In this document: positions 34,101 through 42,264 of the stretch, piece after piece | Layout: every line of letters starts with the position of its first letter | Numbering within the stretch: the first letter of the stretch is position 1 | From: Longispora fulva | GTDB lineage: Bacteria > Actinomycetota > Actinomycetes > Mycobacteriales > Micromonosporaceae | Assembly: GCF_015751905.1 (NCBI RefSeq) | Contig: NZ_JADOUF010000001.1 | Coordinates: forward strand, 6,634,001 to 6,698,000 | DNA: 64,000 nucleotides | Direction: 5' to 3' | Translations under genes and position numbers: made by a program | The notes under the pieces: generated by a model | The model's database searches: none | Seen by the model: only the letters and a program-made list of their open reading frames with translations | What the model was told of the DNA's origin: nothing

Positions 34101-36965
34101 CTGGACCTGACCGACCTGCGCGTGACCCGGGACAACCTTCGGTTGGATGTCCGCCTGCCACGGGGCGTCACCGGCCTGCTGTTGCTGGGCTCCCTGGCCG
34201 CCACCGGGCCAGTGGTTGTCCGGAGCTGGTGGTGCGGGCCACTGGTCCGAGGACTGCGCGGCGGCAGGTTGTCCCTGGGACTGGTCCCACTGGTGGCCTG
34301 GCTCCGGGCTCTGCGCGTCAGAGGCCGCAGGCGGGTCCCACGGGCCGGCGGCGGCGCTTGATCCCGGTACCGGAGGCTGAGGGTGCGGCCACTGCTCGAC
34401 CGGCGGCGACACCTGGTCAAGCTGGTCTGGCGTGGACGACTGGGGCTGGGCGCGGTACACCCGGGGCTGCACGTGTCCCGCCAGCGCCGACACCTCGTCG
34501 GCCGTGGCCTGGGTACCCGACACCCGGGCGACTCCCCGCGCTGCGACGGACTGGTGACCGGACGGCCCCGTCCACGCGCCGGACTCCGGAGCGGGCTCGG
34601 ACTCCTGGGCGGTCTCCGACACTGCGGCAGGTCGCGAGCCTGCCGGCTCCGGTGCGGGTACCGGGGAGTGAGCCGGCTCCAGCACGGGTGCTGGCGGGGT
34701 AGAGGCCGATTCCAGCACGGGTGCCGGCGGAGAGTAGGCCGGTTCCAACGCGGGTGCCAGCGGAGAGTGGGCCGGCTCCAGTGCTGCTGCCGGAAGAGAG
34801 TCGGCTGGCTCGGAGGTGGGGACCGGCTCTGCGGAGGTGGAGGCTTGCCAGTCGGGCAGCCTCGGTGGGTCGGCGGGCTGCTGGTCTGCCGGTTCCGGCG
34901 TCGCGTCGCGTCCAGCATCGGCGGCCGGGGGCTCGAACTGGGCCGCGAACGCAGACCAGGGCGCGTCAGCCGGCGGGCTCGCGGCCTGCCCGGAAGGCGC
35001 CGCGTCCAGGTCGAGGTTGGGGGAGGAGTAGTCAGAGGCTGGCGTGACGAGCGGATCCGGGTCCTGGGCCCCGGCACGCGGAGGCCAGGCGTCAGCCGGA
35101 GGTGCGGGCTCGACAGAAACCGGCGGCCAGGCGTCGGCAGGAGGTGCGGGCTCGACCGAAACTGCCGGCCAGGGGTCGGCGGGAGCCACGGAGGCGGAAG
35201 CCGGCGGCCACGCGTCGGCGGGAGGCGCGGGTGCGGCGGAAGCCGGGGGCCATGCGTCGGCCTGCGGTGGCACATCCCCGTCGGCGGACGACTGCCCGGG
35301 CGGCGGCCACGCTGCCGCGTCCGGTGCGGGCCACGCGTTCTCCGGGACGGCCGGCGGGGCCGACACCGGCGAGGACTGGGGCCACGCACCGGACTGCCCG
35401 GCGGGCCGCGCCTCGGATCGACCGGCGGCCGGAGTCTCGGACCCGGTGACCTGCGGAGGCCAAGGGGCAACGGGAGGAGTCACGATCGGCGCACCCTGCG
35501 GCGGCGTCCCAGAGGAGTCCGGGCCTCGGGCGTCGTCCAGGGGTGCAGGCCACACGTCGGCGGTGCCGGACGGGGCCGGGGAGTCGGGTGCTGGCCATAC
35601 TTCGGCCGGGCTCGACGCCGATCCGGCGTGTCCGGAGCGGCCAGCCGGCCAGCCGTCGGCGGTGGAGTTCGGGGCCTGGGAGTCGGGTGCCGGCCAGGGC
35701 TCCGCAGGGGAGGTCACGATCGGCGCTCCCTGCGGGGGCGTCCCGGCGCTGGACTGGTGCGGTGCGAGGGGGGTGCCGTTGAGCGGGGGCCAGGCGTCCG
35801 CGCCCGGCGGGGGGCCGATGGGCTCCTCGGTGGACAGTTCGCCCGAGCGGTACACCCGGGACTGGCCCGGGGGCTGGGCGGCGGCGCCGGGCTCCGGGGC
35901 GAGCGCGCCGGGCACCGTGGCGCGGCCGATGACCGGTACCACGGGGATGATCTCCGCCGGCGAGTGCGGCACGAGGTCCGCCGCGGACAGCGCGGTGAGC
36001 GGCCGGGGCTCGGGGACCTGGTCCGCGACGGGCGCTGGCTCGTGCTGTGCCCACGGAGCCGAGTTGCCGGCGGGGTCGGCTACCGACTCCGCCCATAGGG
36101 ACTCCTCTGGCGGCGGGAAGCCGGCGCCGGAGGTGGGGGCGACGACCAGATCGGCGGGCGGCGCCCAGGGATCGGCCGCCGGCGGGGCCGCGGACCCGAC
36201 CCCCTGATCAGACGGGTACCGCTGTTCGTCCAGCGTCGCCGCGAGCGCCGGGTGTGACCCCGGATCCGGGGTGTCTGAAGGTGCCGGATGGGACGTAGGC
36301 GTGGCCTGGGAGGTCGAGTAGAGCGGGGGGTCCGGGGTGAACGCCGGCGGGCCGGGGTGCGCGGGTGTCGAGGGGGAGGCCGGTTCCTCGGGTTCCAGGG
36401 CGAACTCCCCGCCCCAGATCGCCCCGTCGGGGGGCGGCGGCGGCAGCTCGTACACGTCCGGGAGGTCTTCCTCGGTCTGCTCCTCCTCCGGCAGCACCGT
36501 GCCGACCGGCGGCGGCTCCTCGAGGGGCGGCAGGCCAGCGTCGACTGGGATGTCCGTCGCCAGTTCGGCGGCCCGGATCGCGGCAGGGTCGTAGCCGTCC
36601 CGGGCATCGGGGACGTCGAACGGGTCGGGTCCGGGCTCGGGACTCCACGCTGCTGGGGCGTCCGGCGGATCGAGCGGATGCGAACCGGCCACGTCGAGGC
36701 CACCGGGCGGGCCTACCGGGTCCGAGTGGCCGCCCTGCTCGCCGTGCCGACCGGCCGGGAACTCGTCGATCGGCGCACCGCCGGACGGCACCTCACCGCC
36801 CGACCGCATGGCCAGGGAGGGCGAGCCGTCCCACTGCCCCAGCCCGGTCCTCAGTGGCGGCCAGGTGGGCGGTCCGACGTGGTGGGCCGGGCGACCACAG
36901 CTCGGGCAGGCCGCCGACTCGGAACCGAGGGGCGAACCGCAGGCCTCACACAACTCGTCGCTCAC
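31119..36965 (-). CDS. Giant (1,948 aa) Pro/Gln/Trp-repeat protein: zinc ribbon, disordered repeats, C-terminal membrane anchor
   Basis: No known family covers it. Residues 1-25 form a zinc ribbon (Cys6/Cys9 and Cys20/Cys23, LCEACG...CPSCG). About 1,880 residues of low-complexity sequence follow: an acidic Pro-rich part, then ADAWPP and PAPVLEPAHSP repeats, then dozens of degenerate PGQWxQ units, then Gly/Gln/Phe-rich GQFGSPQGQLGG units. A basic stretch (ERRSNRRV) precedes one membrane helix near 1916-1937, with about 11 residues after it. The topology predicted is a cytosolic disordered N-terminus and a tail anchor. GTG start with GGGAGGG 6 nt upstream. The frame is open throughout, and codon bias matches neighbours. 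A scaffold or condensate role is inference. Confidence 0.85.
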   Translation of the reverse strand: MSDELCEACGSPLGSESAACPSCGRPAHHVGPPTWPPLRTGLGQWDGSPSLAMRSGGEVPSGGAPIDEFPAGRHGEQGGHSDPVGPPGGLDVAGSHPLDPPDAPAAWSPEPGPDPFDVPDARDGYDPAAIRAAELATDIPVDAGLPPLEEPPPVGTVLPEEEQTEEDLPDVYELPPPPPDGAIWGGEFALEPEEPASPSTPAHPGPPAFTPDPPLYSTSQATPTSHPAPSDTPDPGSHPALAATLDEQRYPSDQGVGSAAPPAADPWAPPADLVVAPTSGAGFPPPEESLWAESVADPAGNSAPWAQHEPAPVADQVPEPRPLTALSAADLVPHSPAEIIPVVPVIGRATVPGALAPEPGAAAQPPGQSRVYRSGELSTEEPIGPPPGADAWPPLNGTPLAPHQSSAGTPPQGAPIVTSPAEPWPAPDSQAPNSTADGWPAGRSGHAGSASSPAEVWPAPDSPAPSGTADVWPAPLDDARGPDSSGTPPQGAPIVTPPVAPWPPQVTGSETPAAGRSEARPAGQSGAWPQSSPVSAPPAVPENAWPAPDAAAWPPPGQSSADGDVPPQADAWPPASAAPAPPADAWPPASASVAPADPWPAVSVEPAPPADAWPPVSVEPAPPADAWPPRAGAQDPDPLVTPASDYSSPNLDLDAAPSGQAASPPADAPWSAFAAQFEPPAADAGRDATPEPADQQPADPPRLPDWQASTSAEPVPTSEPADSLPAAALEPAHSPLAPALEPAYSPPAPVLESASTPPAPVLEPAHSPVPAPEPAGSRPAAVSETAQESEPAPESGAWTGPSGHQSVAARGVARVSGTQATADEVSALAGHVQPRVYRAQPQSSTPDQLDQVSPPVEQWPHPQPPVPGSSAAAGPWDPPAASDAQSPEPGHQWDQSQGQPAAAQSSDQWPAPPAPDNHWPGGGQGAQQQQAGDAPWQADIQPKVVPGHAQVGQVQVGQAGQAQDAVYPVPGQAVGTPWQGQADQWPDPSQPPTPQPAAGGPWGQASPAPQPPEQWNPPQGTPADSGQWNPPQSTPSDSGQWNPPQSAPSDSGPWNAAPAAPGSVAQPQGSGQWGQAAGGPEAPGQWGQPSGAPAAPGQWNQPPADPAAGQWPAPSAPAQPGQAPAPASGQWGPSTPPAPGQWPAPTGAPQPGQAPPSAPGQQSHAAPSASGPWDNQAPPSPEQQNHAGLSASVPWGAQTSTPPGQWDQSSPSSPGHSSPGAASASGQANPGAPVSPPPWGQNAPAQPGQRDQGAPAVHGQWDPAAQPSAEGRWNQTPPPAGAWPAPSGQPQPGQAPVPNPGQPDQTPPPPAHPWGQVATPSAPGQWPAPAGPPQPDQTPPPAAQQWDPPASFAPAQWPEPAGQNQADQAPHAAPRHHPDVPAADQWPPAADGQWNPATPAPGQWPAPSGPAQPGQAPPATKGHWDQNVPPPAPGQWDQPSPAPDQWAQAAPAPGQWGQAAPSPGQWDQAAPNPGQRSQDPSGSGQWPQDQQSPSGQYGTPPVQQSSGGQFGVPNEQASGQFGSPQGQLGGEFGSPEGQLGGQFGVQQSQDRGQVSGSQGQWPDAGQGQGASPPVPVWHDFARPAPEQQLPVPQGPPPGPAQPNYTAPATPTPIGFPPPTGHEIPARPSGEGWPPTGGGQFQTPSTFGAPGQPWPPESADSPGAVHAAFSGERGEETPPRRGPGSEPSVPTSDAPAVSTMPATRIPTQSSGSSMPPSVSAEDSSPDALSPAGSEQASFSSSTASEAGPTPEVAGASTPEPGADADLGEQGGQAGDPVLNVAASLMRPEPDSTPEVSASPAQPESGPAVPPHPAERYQGRAQVPTRPSASHTPPAVQPAERPDQDHRADPVRGTVYGGGTLPAPPARSHPYGNTGGYGVLSPLETTNGSLTGQIFGPRSPFSLPPPEPEPERRSNRRVLIILGIVFTVMVGLGVVAALYMEDLITWMFSG
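32270..34330 (-). repeat. Degenerate repeats encoding PGQW-type units
   Basis: The minus strand repeatedly encodes GQW, GPW and EQW every 8-15 residues, with variants such as APGQWPAPSG, PSPGQWDQAA and DSGQWNPPQ. The units are related but diverged, suggesting old tandem amplification. Confidence 0.8.
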
Positions 36966-37061
36966 CGGAGCCCTCCCACTGCCGAGCGCTCACCAATACT
37001 GACACGGATCGACGCAGCTCTTCGAAGTTGTACCACTAGCGATGTCAGCTGGGCGTGAACC

Positions 37062-38528
37062 CTAACCCGCCGGGGTCGCCCCCGCGGCACCGGCCACCGG
37101 GCTTCCCGCGCCGGGCTCGGCACCCACGGCCGGCGTCGAGCCGGCCCCGGCCGGGTTCCCGCCGGACCCCGTCGGGTTCCCGCCCGACCCGGTCGGGTTC
37201 GCACCGGACCCGGTCGGGGTGGTGGAACCCGTGCCGGTGTCCACCGGCGGGTCGGTCGGGGTGACGGGCGGCGTCGTCGATGTGGGAGAAGGCGATGGCG
37301 ACGGCGAGGGCGAGGGCGTCGGCGAAGGCGAAGGCGAAGGGGTCGGCGTCGGCGTCGGGGACGGGGACGGGGACGGCGTGGGCTTCGGCGGCGTGACCGC
37401 GTCGACCACCCGGGTGGCCCGGTAGAACTGGTAGGTGCTGACCGGGGAGATCTTCACCACGTCCCCGGGCTCGGGCGCCTGGATGACCTTGTTGTCGCCG
37501 ATGTAGATGACGACGTGGTAGATGTCCTCCCACCTTGACGGCGAGGCGTTGTAGAACAGCAGGTCACCGGGGAGAAGCTGGGAGGCGTCGACCTCTTTGG
37601 TCGTGTGGTACTGGTCGTTGGCGATCCGGGTCACCGACACGCCGGCAGCCTTGTAGGACCACTGCACGAGCCCGGAGCAGTCGAAGGTGTTGTTCCTGCC
37701 GTCGGCGCCGAAGACGTAGGGCCGGCCGAGGCGGGTCTTCGCCCACGCGACGGCCTCCAGGGCCTTCGGGTTGGCCAGCTCGCCGCGGGAGTTGGGCTTG
37801 AGGCCCGACAGCTTGGTCTGGTTCAGCTCGTACGTGAACTTGTCGGCGTTGGCCTTGGTGAGCTGCGTCGAGTACTCCGCGCGCAGGGCGGTCAGGGCCG
37901 CCAGCCGCTGGTCGTACTGCCCCTTGAGGGTCGTGTACGCGGTCGTCGCGGTCCGCTGGGCCGCCACGGCCTTGTCGTAGGCGACCTGGGCGGCCTGCTG
38001 GTTGTGCTGCGCGGTCAGGAAGTCCTTGGCCGTGTACTGCCCCTTGGTGCTCTTCTGCCCGTGCATGCCCGGGGCGAGGGCTGACAGGTCGCGCAGGTCC
38101 TTGCCGAGCGGGCCGAGCGGCTCGAGAGCCTGTGCCTCGCGGTAGCTGGCGGCGGCGGCGTCGGACGCCTGGCCCTCCCAGCCGGTGAGGATGGCCGTGG
38201 CCGCGTCCAGGGACTCCTTGGTCTGGGTCGTGGACTCGGTGGCGGACTCGGCGGTGATCTGGGCGGCGAGGGCCTGCTGCTCGAGGAGTCGGACGGCGAC
38301 GGCCTCGGCGTTCACCCTGGCCTCGATGGCCCGGATCGCGGGGTCGTCGACGTCGCCGTGCACGGTCGGCACGGCGGCTCCGGGGACGGGCAGCGGCGGC
38401 CGGACGCCCGGGTCCGGGATCGAACCGCTGGTCGCGGGGTTGCCGGGGTCGGCTACGGAGGGGGTGGCGAAGGCGAGGGCGCCGATCAGGGCGCACAGAA
38501 AAAACCATGCGGTCTTTCTCGTCTTCAT
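37062..38528 (-). CDS. Secreted NlpC/P60 endopeptidase with coiled coil and Pro/Thr-rich C-terminus
   Basis: 488 residues. Signal peptide MKTRKTAWFFLCALIGALAF. Residues ~60-250 are a helical coiled coil rich in Ala/Gln/Thr. The NlpC/P60 domain has catalytic Cys in FDCSGLVQWSYKAAG and His in YHVVIYIGDN, so it should cut peptidoglycan stem peptides. It ends in PSPSPTPTP runs and PTGSGGN repeats, likely wall-spanning. ATG 38528 is chosen because AGGGGG precedes it and the signal peptide starts there. It is divergent from mqnE and followed on the same strand by the giant gene. I saw no c-di-AMP riboswitch in the short upstream region. Confidence 0.92.
   Translation of the reverse strand: MKTRKTAWFFLCALIGALAFATPSVADPGNPATSGSIPDPGVRPPLPVPGAAVPTVHGDVDDPAIRAIEARVNAEAVAVRLLEQQALAAQITAESATESTTQTKESLDAATAILTGWEGQASDAAAASYREAQALEPLGPLGKDLRDLSALAPGMHGQKSTKGQYTAKDFLTAQHNQQAAQVAYDKAVAAQRTATTAYTTLKGQYDQRLAALTALRAEYSTQLTKANADKFTYELNQTKLSGLKPNSRGELANPKALEAVAWAKTRLGRPYVFGADGRNNTFDCSGLVQWSYKAAGVSVTRIANDQYHTTKEVDASQLLPGDLLFYNASPSRWEDIYHVVIYIGDNKVIQAPEPGDVVKISPVSTYQFYRATRVVDAVTPPKPTPSPSPSPTPTPTPSPSPSPTPSPSPSPSPSPTSTTPPVTPTDPPVDTGTGSTTPTGSGANPTGSGGNPTGSGGNPAGAGSTPAVGAEPGAGSPVAGAAGATPAG
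37145..37377 (-). repeat. Tandem repeats in the 3' end of the NlpC/P60 gene
   Basis: 37145-37215 holds ~21-24-bp units encoding PTGSGGN. 37285-37377 holds hexamer runs (GGCGAA, GGCGTC, GGGGAC) encoding alternating Pro-Ser and Pro-Thr. Confidence 0.75.
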
Positions 38529-38659
38529 TCCGCCCCCTGTGTCGCCGAACACTGACCCCTGCCACAGTACGAAAGCCGCACCAGGCTTGCTACCCCAAAA
38601 TCGGTCGGTAATCAGGCTGTGACCCATAGGGCAGCGAAATCCCTGGTGAAGTCGCGACG

Positions 38660-38665
38660 TACTCT
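38660..38665 (+). promoter_or_regulatory. -10 hexamer for leaderless mqnE
   Basis: TACTCT lies 6 nt before the ATG at 38672, in a context very like that of mqnC (TAACCT, then CGGGGAC, then ATG). Confidence 0.55.
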
Positions 38666-38671
38666 CGGGAC

Positions 38672-39841
38672 ATGGACGCCGGACTGAAGCGCGAGCTGGA
38701 AGCAAAGGTCTACTCGGGGGAGCGCCTGACCCGCGCCGACGGTGAGGCACTCTACGCCTCCGACGACCTCGCCTGGCTGGGCCGGTTGGCGCACCACAAG
38801 CGCACCGAGCTCAACGGCGAGGACGTCATGTTCAACGTCAACCGGCACCTGAACCTGACGAACGTCTGCTCGGCCTCGTGCGCGTACTGCTCGTTCCAGC
38901 GCAAGCCGGGCGAGAAGGACGCGTACACGATGCGGGTCGAGGAAGCGGTCCGGCTCGCCAAGGAGATGGAGAACGAGCAGCTCACCGAGCTGCACATCGT
39001 CAACGGCCTGCACCCGACCCTGCCGTGGAAGTACTACCCGCGGGTCCTGCGCGAGCTGAAGGCCGCCCTGCCGAACGTGAAGCTGAAGGCGTTCACGGCC
39101 ACCGAGGTGCAGTGGTTCGAGAAGATCTCCGGCCTCGGGGCCAGCGAGATCCTCGACGAGCTGATCGACGCCGGCCTGGAGTCGCTGACCGGCGGCGGCG
39201 CGGAGATCTTCGACTGGGAGGTCCGCCAGCACATCGTGGACCACGCCTGCCACTGGGAGGACTGGTCCCGGATCCACCGCCTCGCGCACGAGAAGGGGCT
39301 CAAGACCCCGGCGACCATGCTGTACGGGCACATCGAGGAGCCCCGGCACAGGGTCGACCACGTGATGCGCCTGCGCGAGCTCCAGGACGAGACCGGCGGC
39401 TTCGTGGTGTTCATCCCGCTGCGCTACCAGCACGACTTCGTGGACTCCAAGGACGGCATCATCCGCAACCGGATCCAGGCCCGCACGACGATGGCCTCGC
39501 CGGCCGAGTCGCTGAAGACGTTCGCGGTGTCCCGGCTGATGTTCGACAACGTGCCGCACGTGAAGAACTTCTGGGTGATGCACGGGCTGTCGCTGGCGGC
39601 GCTGTCGCTCAACTTCGGGGCGGACGACCTGGACGGTTCGGTCGTGGAGTACAAGATCACGCATGACGCGGACTCGTACGGGACGCCGAACAAGATGCAC
39701 CGTGAGGACCTGATGGAGATGATCCGCGACGCGGGCTTCCGTCCGGTCGAGCGCAACACCCGCTACGAGGTGGTCCGCACCTTCGACAAGGGTCCGTCGA
39801 TGGCCGAGCGGCGCGCCGAGCCGCAGCAGGTCTGGGCCTAG
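38672..39841 (+). CDS. mqnE: Aminofutalosine synthase (radical SAM)
   Basis: 389 residues. The [4Fe-4S]-SAM cluster Cys66/Cys70/Cys73 are in NVCSASCAYCSFQRKPGEKD. NGLHPTLPWKYYPRVLRELK and the C-terminal HDADSYGTPNK are family blocks. It joins 3-[(1-carboxyvinyl)oxy]benzoate, the MqnA product, to the adenosyl group of SAM to give aminofutalosine. Its TAG shares a CTAG with the convergent N-acetyltransferase gene. Confidence 0.95.
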   Translation: MDAGLKRELEAKVYSGERLTRADGEALYASDDLAWLGRLAHHKRTELNGEDVMFNVNRHLNLTNVCSASCAYCSFQRKPGEKDAYTMRVEEAVRLAKEMENEQLTELHIVNGLHPTLPWKYYPRVLRELKAALPNVKLKAFTATEVQWFEKISGLGASEILDELIDAGLESLTGGGAEIFDWEVRQHIVDHACHWEDWSRIHRLAHEKGLKTPATMLYGHIEEPRHRVDHVMRLRELQDETGGFVVFIPLRYQHDFVDSKDGIIRNRIQARTTMASPAESLKTFAVSRLMFDNVPHVKNFWVMHGLSLAALSLNFGADDLDGSVVEYKITHDADSYGTPNKMHREDLMEMIRDAGFRPVERNTRYEVVRTFDKGPSMAERRAEPQQVWA

Positions 39842-40644
39842 GGGCTTCCGGCGGCGACCCAGGCTTCCTGCTGGGCCGCCGCCAAACCCCACAACCCTTC
39901 CTCTTCGGGTACGCCGAGCCGCGCCACCGTCGCCTCGAACGCCGGCCGGTCGAGGGTCGCCGTCGAGTTCCCGGTGGCGGTCCGCACCGTGTGCGTCAGA
40001 GCCCGCACGGTCTCGGTCCGGTCGGCGTACATCCGCTGCACGACGAACGTCCGGACGAACGGCGAGTCCTCCGCCGTGGACAGCCGCTGGTGCCAGGCGT
40101 CGAAGTCCGCGAGCTCCAGGGGCGCCGTGCGCAGGTGGTAGCCGGGCGGGCTGGTCCGGCCGTCGAGCCCGATCCACCACCGGTCGCCCCGGTCCTCGAT
40201 CGTGTACCGCTCGGCACCCTGGTGGTGCACGCCTGGTCGGAGCGGCAACGGGTCGAGGAACCCGTCGCCGAGGCCGGCGTCGGCCACCCAGGTCTGCCCG
40301 TCCAGGTCGACGAGCAGGGCCAGATGGTTGCCCCAGCCGTCCTCCTCGCCGTACCGGTCGAGGTGTACGGCCGCGCAGGCGTGGCGCACCTGGAAGCCGA
40401 GGGCGGTCAGGAGCGCGCCGAACAGGCCGTTGAGCTGGTAGCAGTAGCCGCCGGCGCGCTGGCGCACGATCCGGTCCTCCAGCGCGGGGATGTCCAGGGG
40501 CGCCGGCGTGCCGAGCTGGATGCCGGCGTTCTCGTAGGGCACGGCGAGGAGTTGGGCGCGGTGCACGGCGCGCAGGGTGTCGAGGGTGGGCGCGACCGGT
40601 CCGGTGTGGCCGATCCGCCGCAGGTACGCGTCCACATCGATCAT
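39838..40644 (-). CDS. Arylamine N-acetyltransferase
   Basis: 268 residues. The catalytic triad is Cys68 (RAGGYCYQLN), His107 (GNHLALLV) and Asp122 (VADAGLGDG), at the canonical NAT spacing. It transfers acetyl from acetyl-CoA to arylamines or hydrazines; the physiological substrate is unknown. ATG 40644 is chosen (MIDVDAYLRRIG); a TAGGGT hexamer lies 7 nt upstream. The longer start at 40668 would overlap the upstream gene by 14 bp. Confidence 0.93.
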   Translation of the reverse strand: MIDVDAYLRRIGHTGPVAPTLDTLRAVHRAQLLAVPYENAGIQLGTPAPLDIPALEDRIVRQRAGGYCYQLNGLFGALLTALGFQVRHACAAVHLDRYGEEDGWGNHLALLVDLDGQTWVADAGLGDGFLDPLPLRPGVHHQGAERYTIEDRGDRWWIGLDGRTSPPGYHLRTAPLELADFDAWHQRLSTAEDSPFVRTFVVQRMYADRTETVRALTHTVRTATGNSTATLDRPAFEATVARLGVPEEEGLWGLAAAQQEAWVAAGSP

Positions 40645-40651
40645 GGACGCC

Positions 40652-40657
40652 ACCCTA
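40652..40657 (-). promoter_or_regulatory. Possible -10 for a leaderless N-acetyltransferase mRNA
   Basis: TAGGGT on the minus strand is 7 nt before ATG 40644. It includes the stop codon of the upstream gene on the same strand, so cotranscription is an alternative. Confidence 0.35.
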
Positions 40658-41203
40658 TCCAGCGTCACCGGATTCCGCCGGCCGCCCGCGGCGGAGCCAG
40701 GCCAGCACGCCGAGGACCGCTGCGGTGACCAGGCAGGCGGCGACGGCGGTCGTCTTGAGCATGGTCAGCGTGTTGGTCAGCGCAGCGACGCCGTCGAGCC
40801 GGTCCGGGTAGCGCAGCAGCATCGTGACGATGCCGACGTTCTCCGCGTAGTCGGTGATCACGTAGAGCACCGGCAGGGCCAGCACCCACCGGCCCACCCT
40901 GGCCCGCCGGGCCAGTGAGCCGAGCGCCACCAGCCCGAACAGGAGCAGCGCCGCCGGCAGTAGGACGTCGCCGGTCAGGTTGAGGATCGCGTGCCAGCGC
41001 CGTCCGTCCGGGCCGTAGGCGGTGAGCATGTCGTACGCCTGCTGCGGGGTGTAGCCGTCCGGGCGCGGGTCCGCCCCGTTGCGCCCGCCGGACATGTCGA
41101 GCACGCCGGCGCCGAACGTGTCGTAGAACAGGGTGGCGGCGCCGTTCATGATGACCAGGGTGCCGAGGGCGACGGCCGCCGTACGAGGGACGGTGAGCTT
41201 CAC
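40655..41203 (-). CDS. Four-helix membrane protein of unknown function
   Basis: 182 residues with predicted membrane helices near 8-27, 72-95, 103-125 and 147-168. A hydrophilic loop (MSGGRNGADPRPDGYTPQQA) lies between the first two. No catalytic motif is recognised. GTG start. 10 bp upstream of the N-acetyltransferase on the same strand. It is divergent from the endonuclease-like gene. Confidence 0.75.
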   Translation of the reverse strand: MKLTVPRTAAVALGTLVIMNGAATLFYDTFGAGVLDMSGGRNGADPRPDGYTPQQAYDMLTAYGPDGRRWHAILNLTGDVLLPAALLLFGLVALGSLARRARVGRWVLALPVLYVITDYAENVGIVTMLLRYPDRLDGVAALTNTLTMLKTTAVAACLVTAAVLGVLAWLRRGRPAESGDAG

Positions 41204-41301
41204 GGGGCGGCTCCGGAGCGGTGCGTGACGACGGCCTCGACGGTCCGCGAGGACGAATCACTATCAACGGGCAGCGGGGGCAGCCCTGTCAAGATGGGTC
41301 G

Positions 41302-42261
41302 ATGAGAATCCTGTCGATCATGGCGTGGGTCGCCACCGCAGCCTGGGGCGTGTTCGCCGCCGTCCGGCTCGGTGGGCTCGAACACGGCTGGCCGTTGCGG
41401 CCGGCGATGGCGTACACGCCGTACGTGGCGCTCGGGGTGCTCGTACCCGTCGGACTGGCGCTGGTCGCCCGGAACTGGCGGGCGTCGGCGGCGGCGCTGG
41501 TGGTGGCAGCCGCCCTGGCCGCGGCGGTGCTGCCCCGGTGGGTGCCGGGGGACGCCGGCAGCGCGGACGGCCCGAAGCTGCGGGTGCTCAGCACCAACCT
41601 GATGGGCGGCGAGGGCGACCTGACCGTCCTGCGCAGGCTCATCGACGGGCACCAGGTCGACCTGCTCAGCGTGCAGGAGCTCACCCCGGAGGCCGACGCG
41701 GTCCTCACGACCTACTTCCCGCACCGGGTCGCCCGGCCACAGCCCGGCTACTCCGGCACCGGCGTCTACTCCGCCTACCCCCTGACCCGGCTCGCCGGGA
41801 TCGAACCCGCCGGGGCCGAGTTCGAGATGACCGGGGTGACCGTCACCCTCCCGCAGGGGTCGTTCGAGCTGCTCGCAGCCCACCCGATGGCTCCGGTCAA
41901 CGCGCTCGGGTCGGCCCAGGCGGTCAGCGATCTCGGCAAGCTGCCCCGGGCGACTCCGCACGGCGCGGTCCGGATCCTCGCCGGAGACTTCAACGCCACC
42001 CTCGACTTCGCGCCGCTGCGCGCCGTGATCGGCAGCGGCTACCGCGACGCTGCCGACGCGCGCGGCGAGGGCCTGACCTGGACCTGGCCCAACCTGCCCA
42101 ACGACCACGCCGAGGTCGGCGGGGTCTCGCTGCCGCCGGTGACCATCGATCACGTTCTGGTCGACGAGCGGGTGGCCGTCACCGGATACGACGTCTTCGA
42201 CCTGCCCGGCTCCGACCACCGGCCGGTGCTGGCCGAGCTGACCCTGCCCCGTACCCTCTGA
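41302..42261 (+). CDS. Membrane-bound endonuclease/exonuclease/phosphatase-family protein
   Basis: 319 residues. Two or three N-terminal membrane helices (residues ~5-85), then an EEP-fold domain outside: LRVLSTNLMGGEGD (Asn), DLLSVQELTPEAD (Glu), LLAAHPMAP, ILAGDFNATLD (Asp/Asn) and GSDHRPVLAEL (catalytic His). This arrangement is common in actinobacterial exported phosphodiesterases; the substrate is unknown. Its stop is 3 bp before the next GTG. Confidence 0.88.
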   Translation: MRILSIMAWVATAAWGVFAAVRLGGLEHGWPLRPAMAYTPYVALGVLVPVGLALVARNWRASAAALVVAAALAAAVLPRWVPGDAGSADGPKLRVLSTNLMGGEGDLTVLRRLIDGHQVDLLSVQELTPEADAVLTTYFPHRVARPQPGYSGTGVYSAYPLTRLAGIEPAGAEFEMTGVTVTLPQGSFELLAAHPMAPVNALGSAQAVSDLGKLPRATPHGAVRILAGDFNATLDFAPLRAVIGSGYRDAADARGEGLTWTWPNLPNDHAEVGGVSLPPVTIDHVLVDERVAVTGYDVFDLPGSDHRPVLAELTLPRTL

Positions 42262-42264
42262 GGT

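Noticed and set aside
31301-35470. 1,389-codon minus-strand frame and several long plus-strand frames across the giant gene
   Set aside because: Arg/Pro-rich shadows of the repeat gene in other frames; only the 31119-36965 frame has a ribosome site, zinc ribbon and membrane helix.
38529-38671. Possible c-di-AMP riboswitch before the NlpC/P60 gene
   Set aside because: Such riboswitches often precede cell-wall hydrolase genes in actinobacteria, but the 143-bp gap is shared with mqnE and none of the conserved ydaO blocks are visible.
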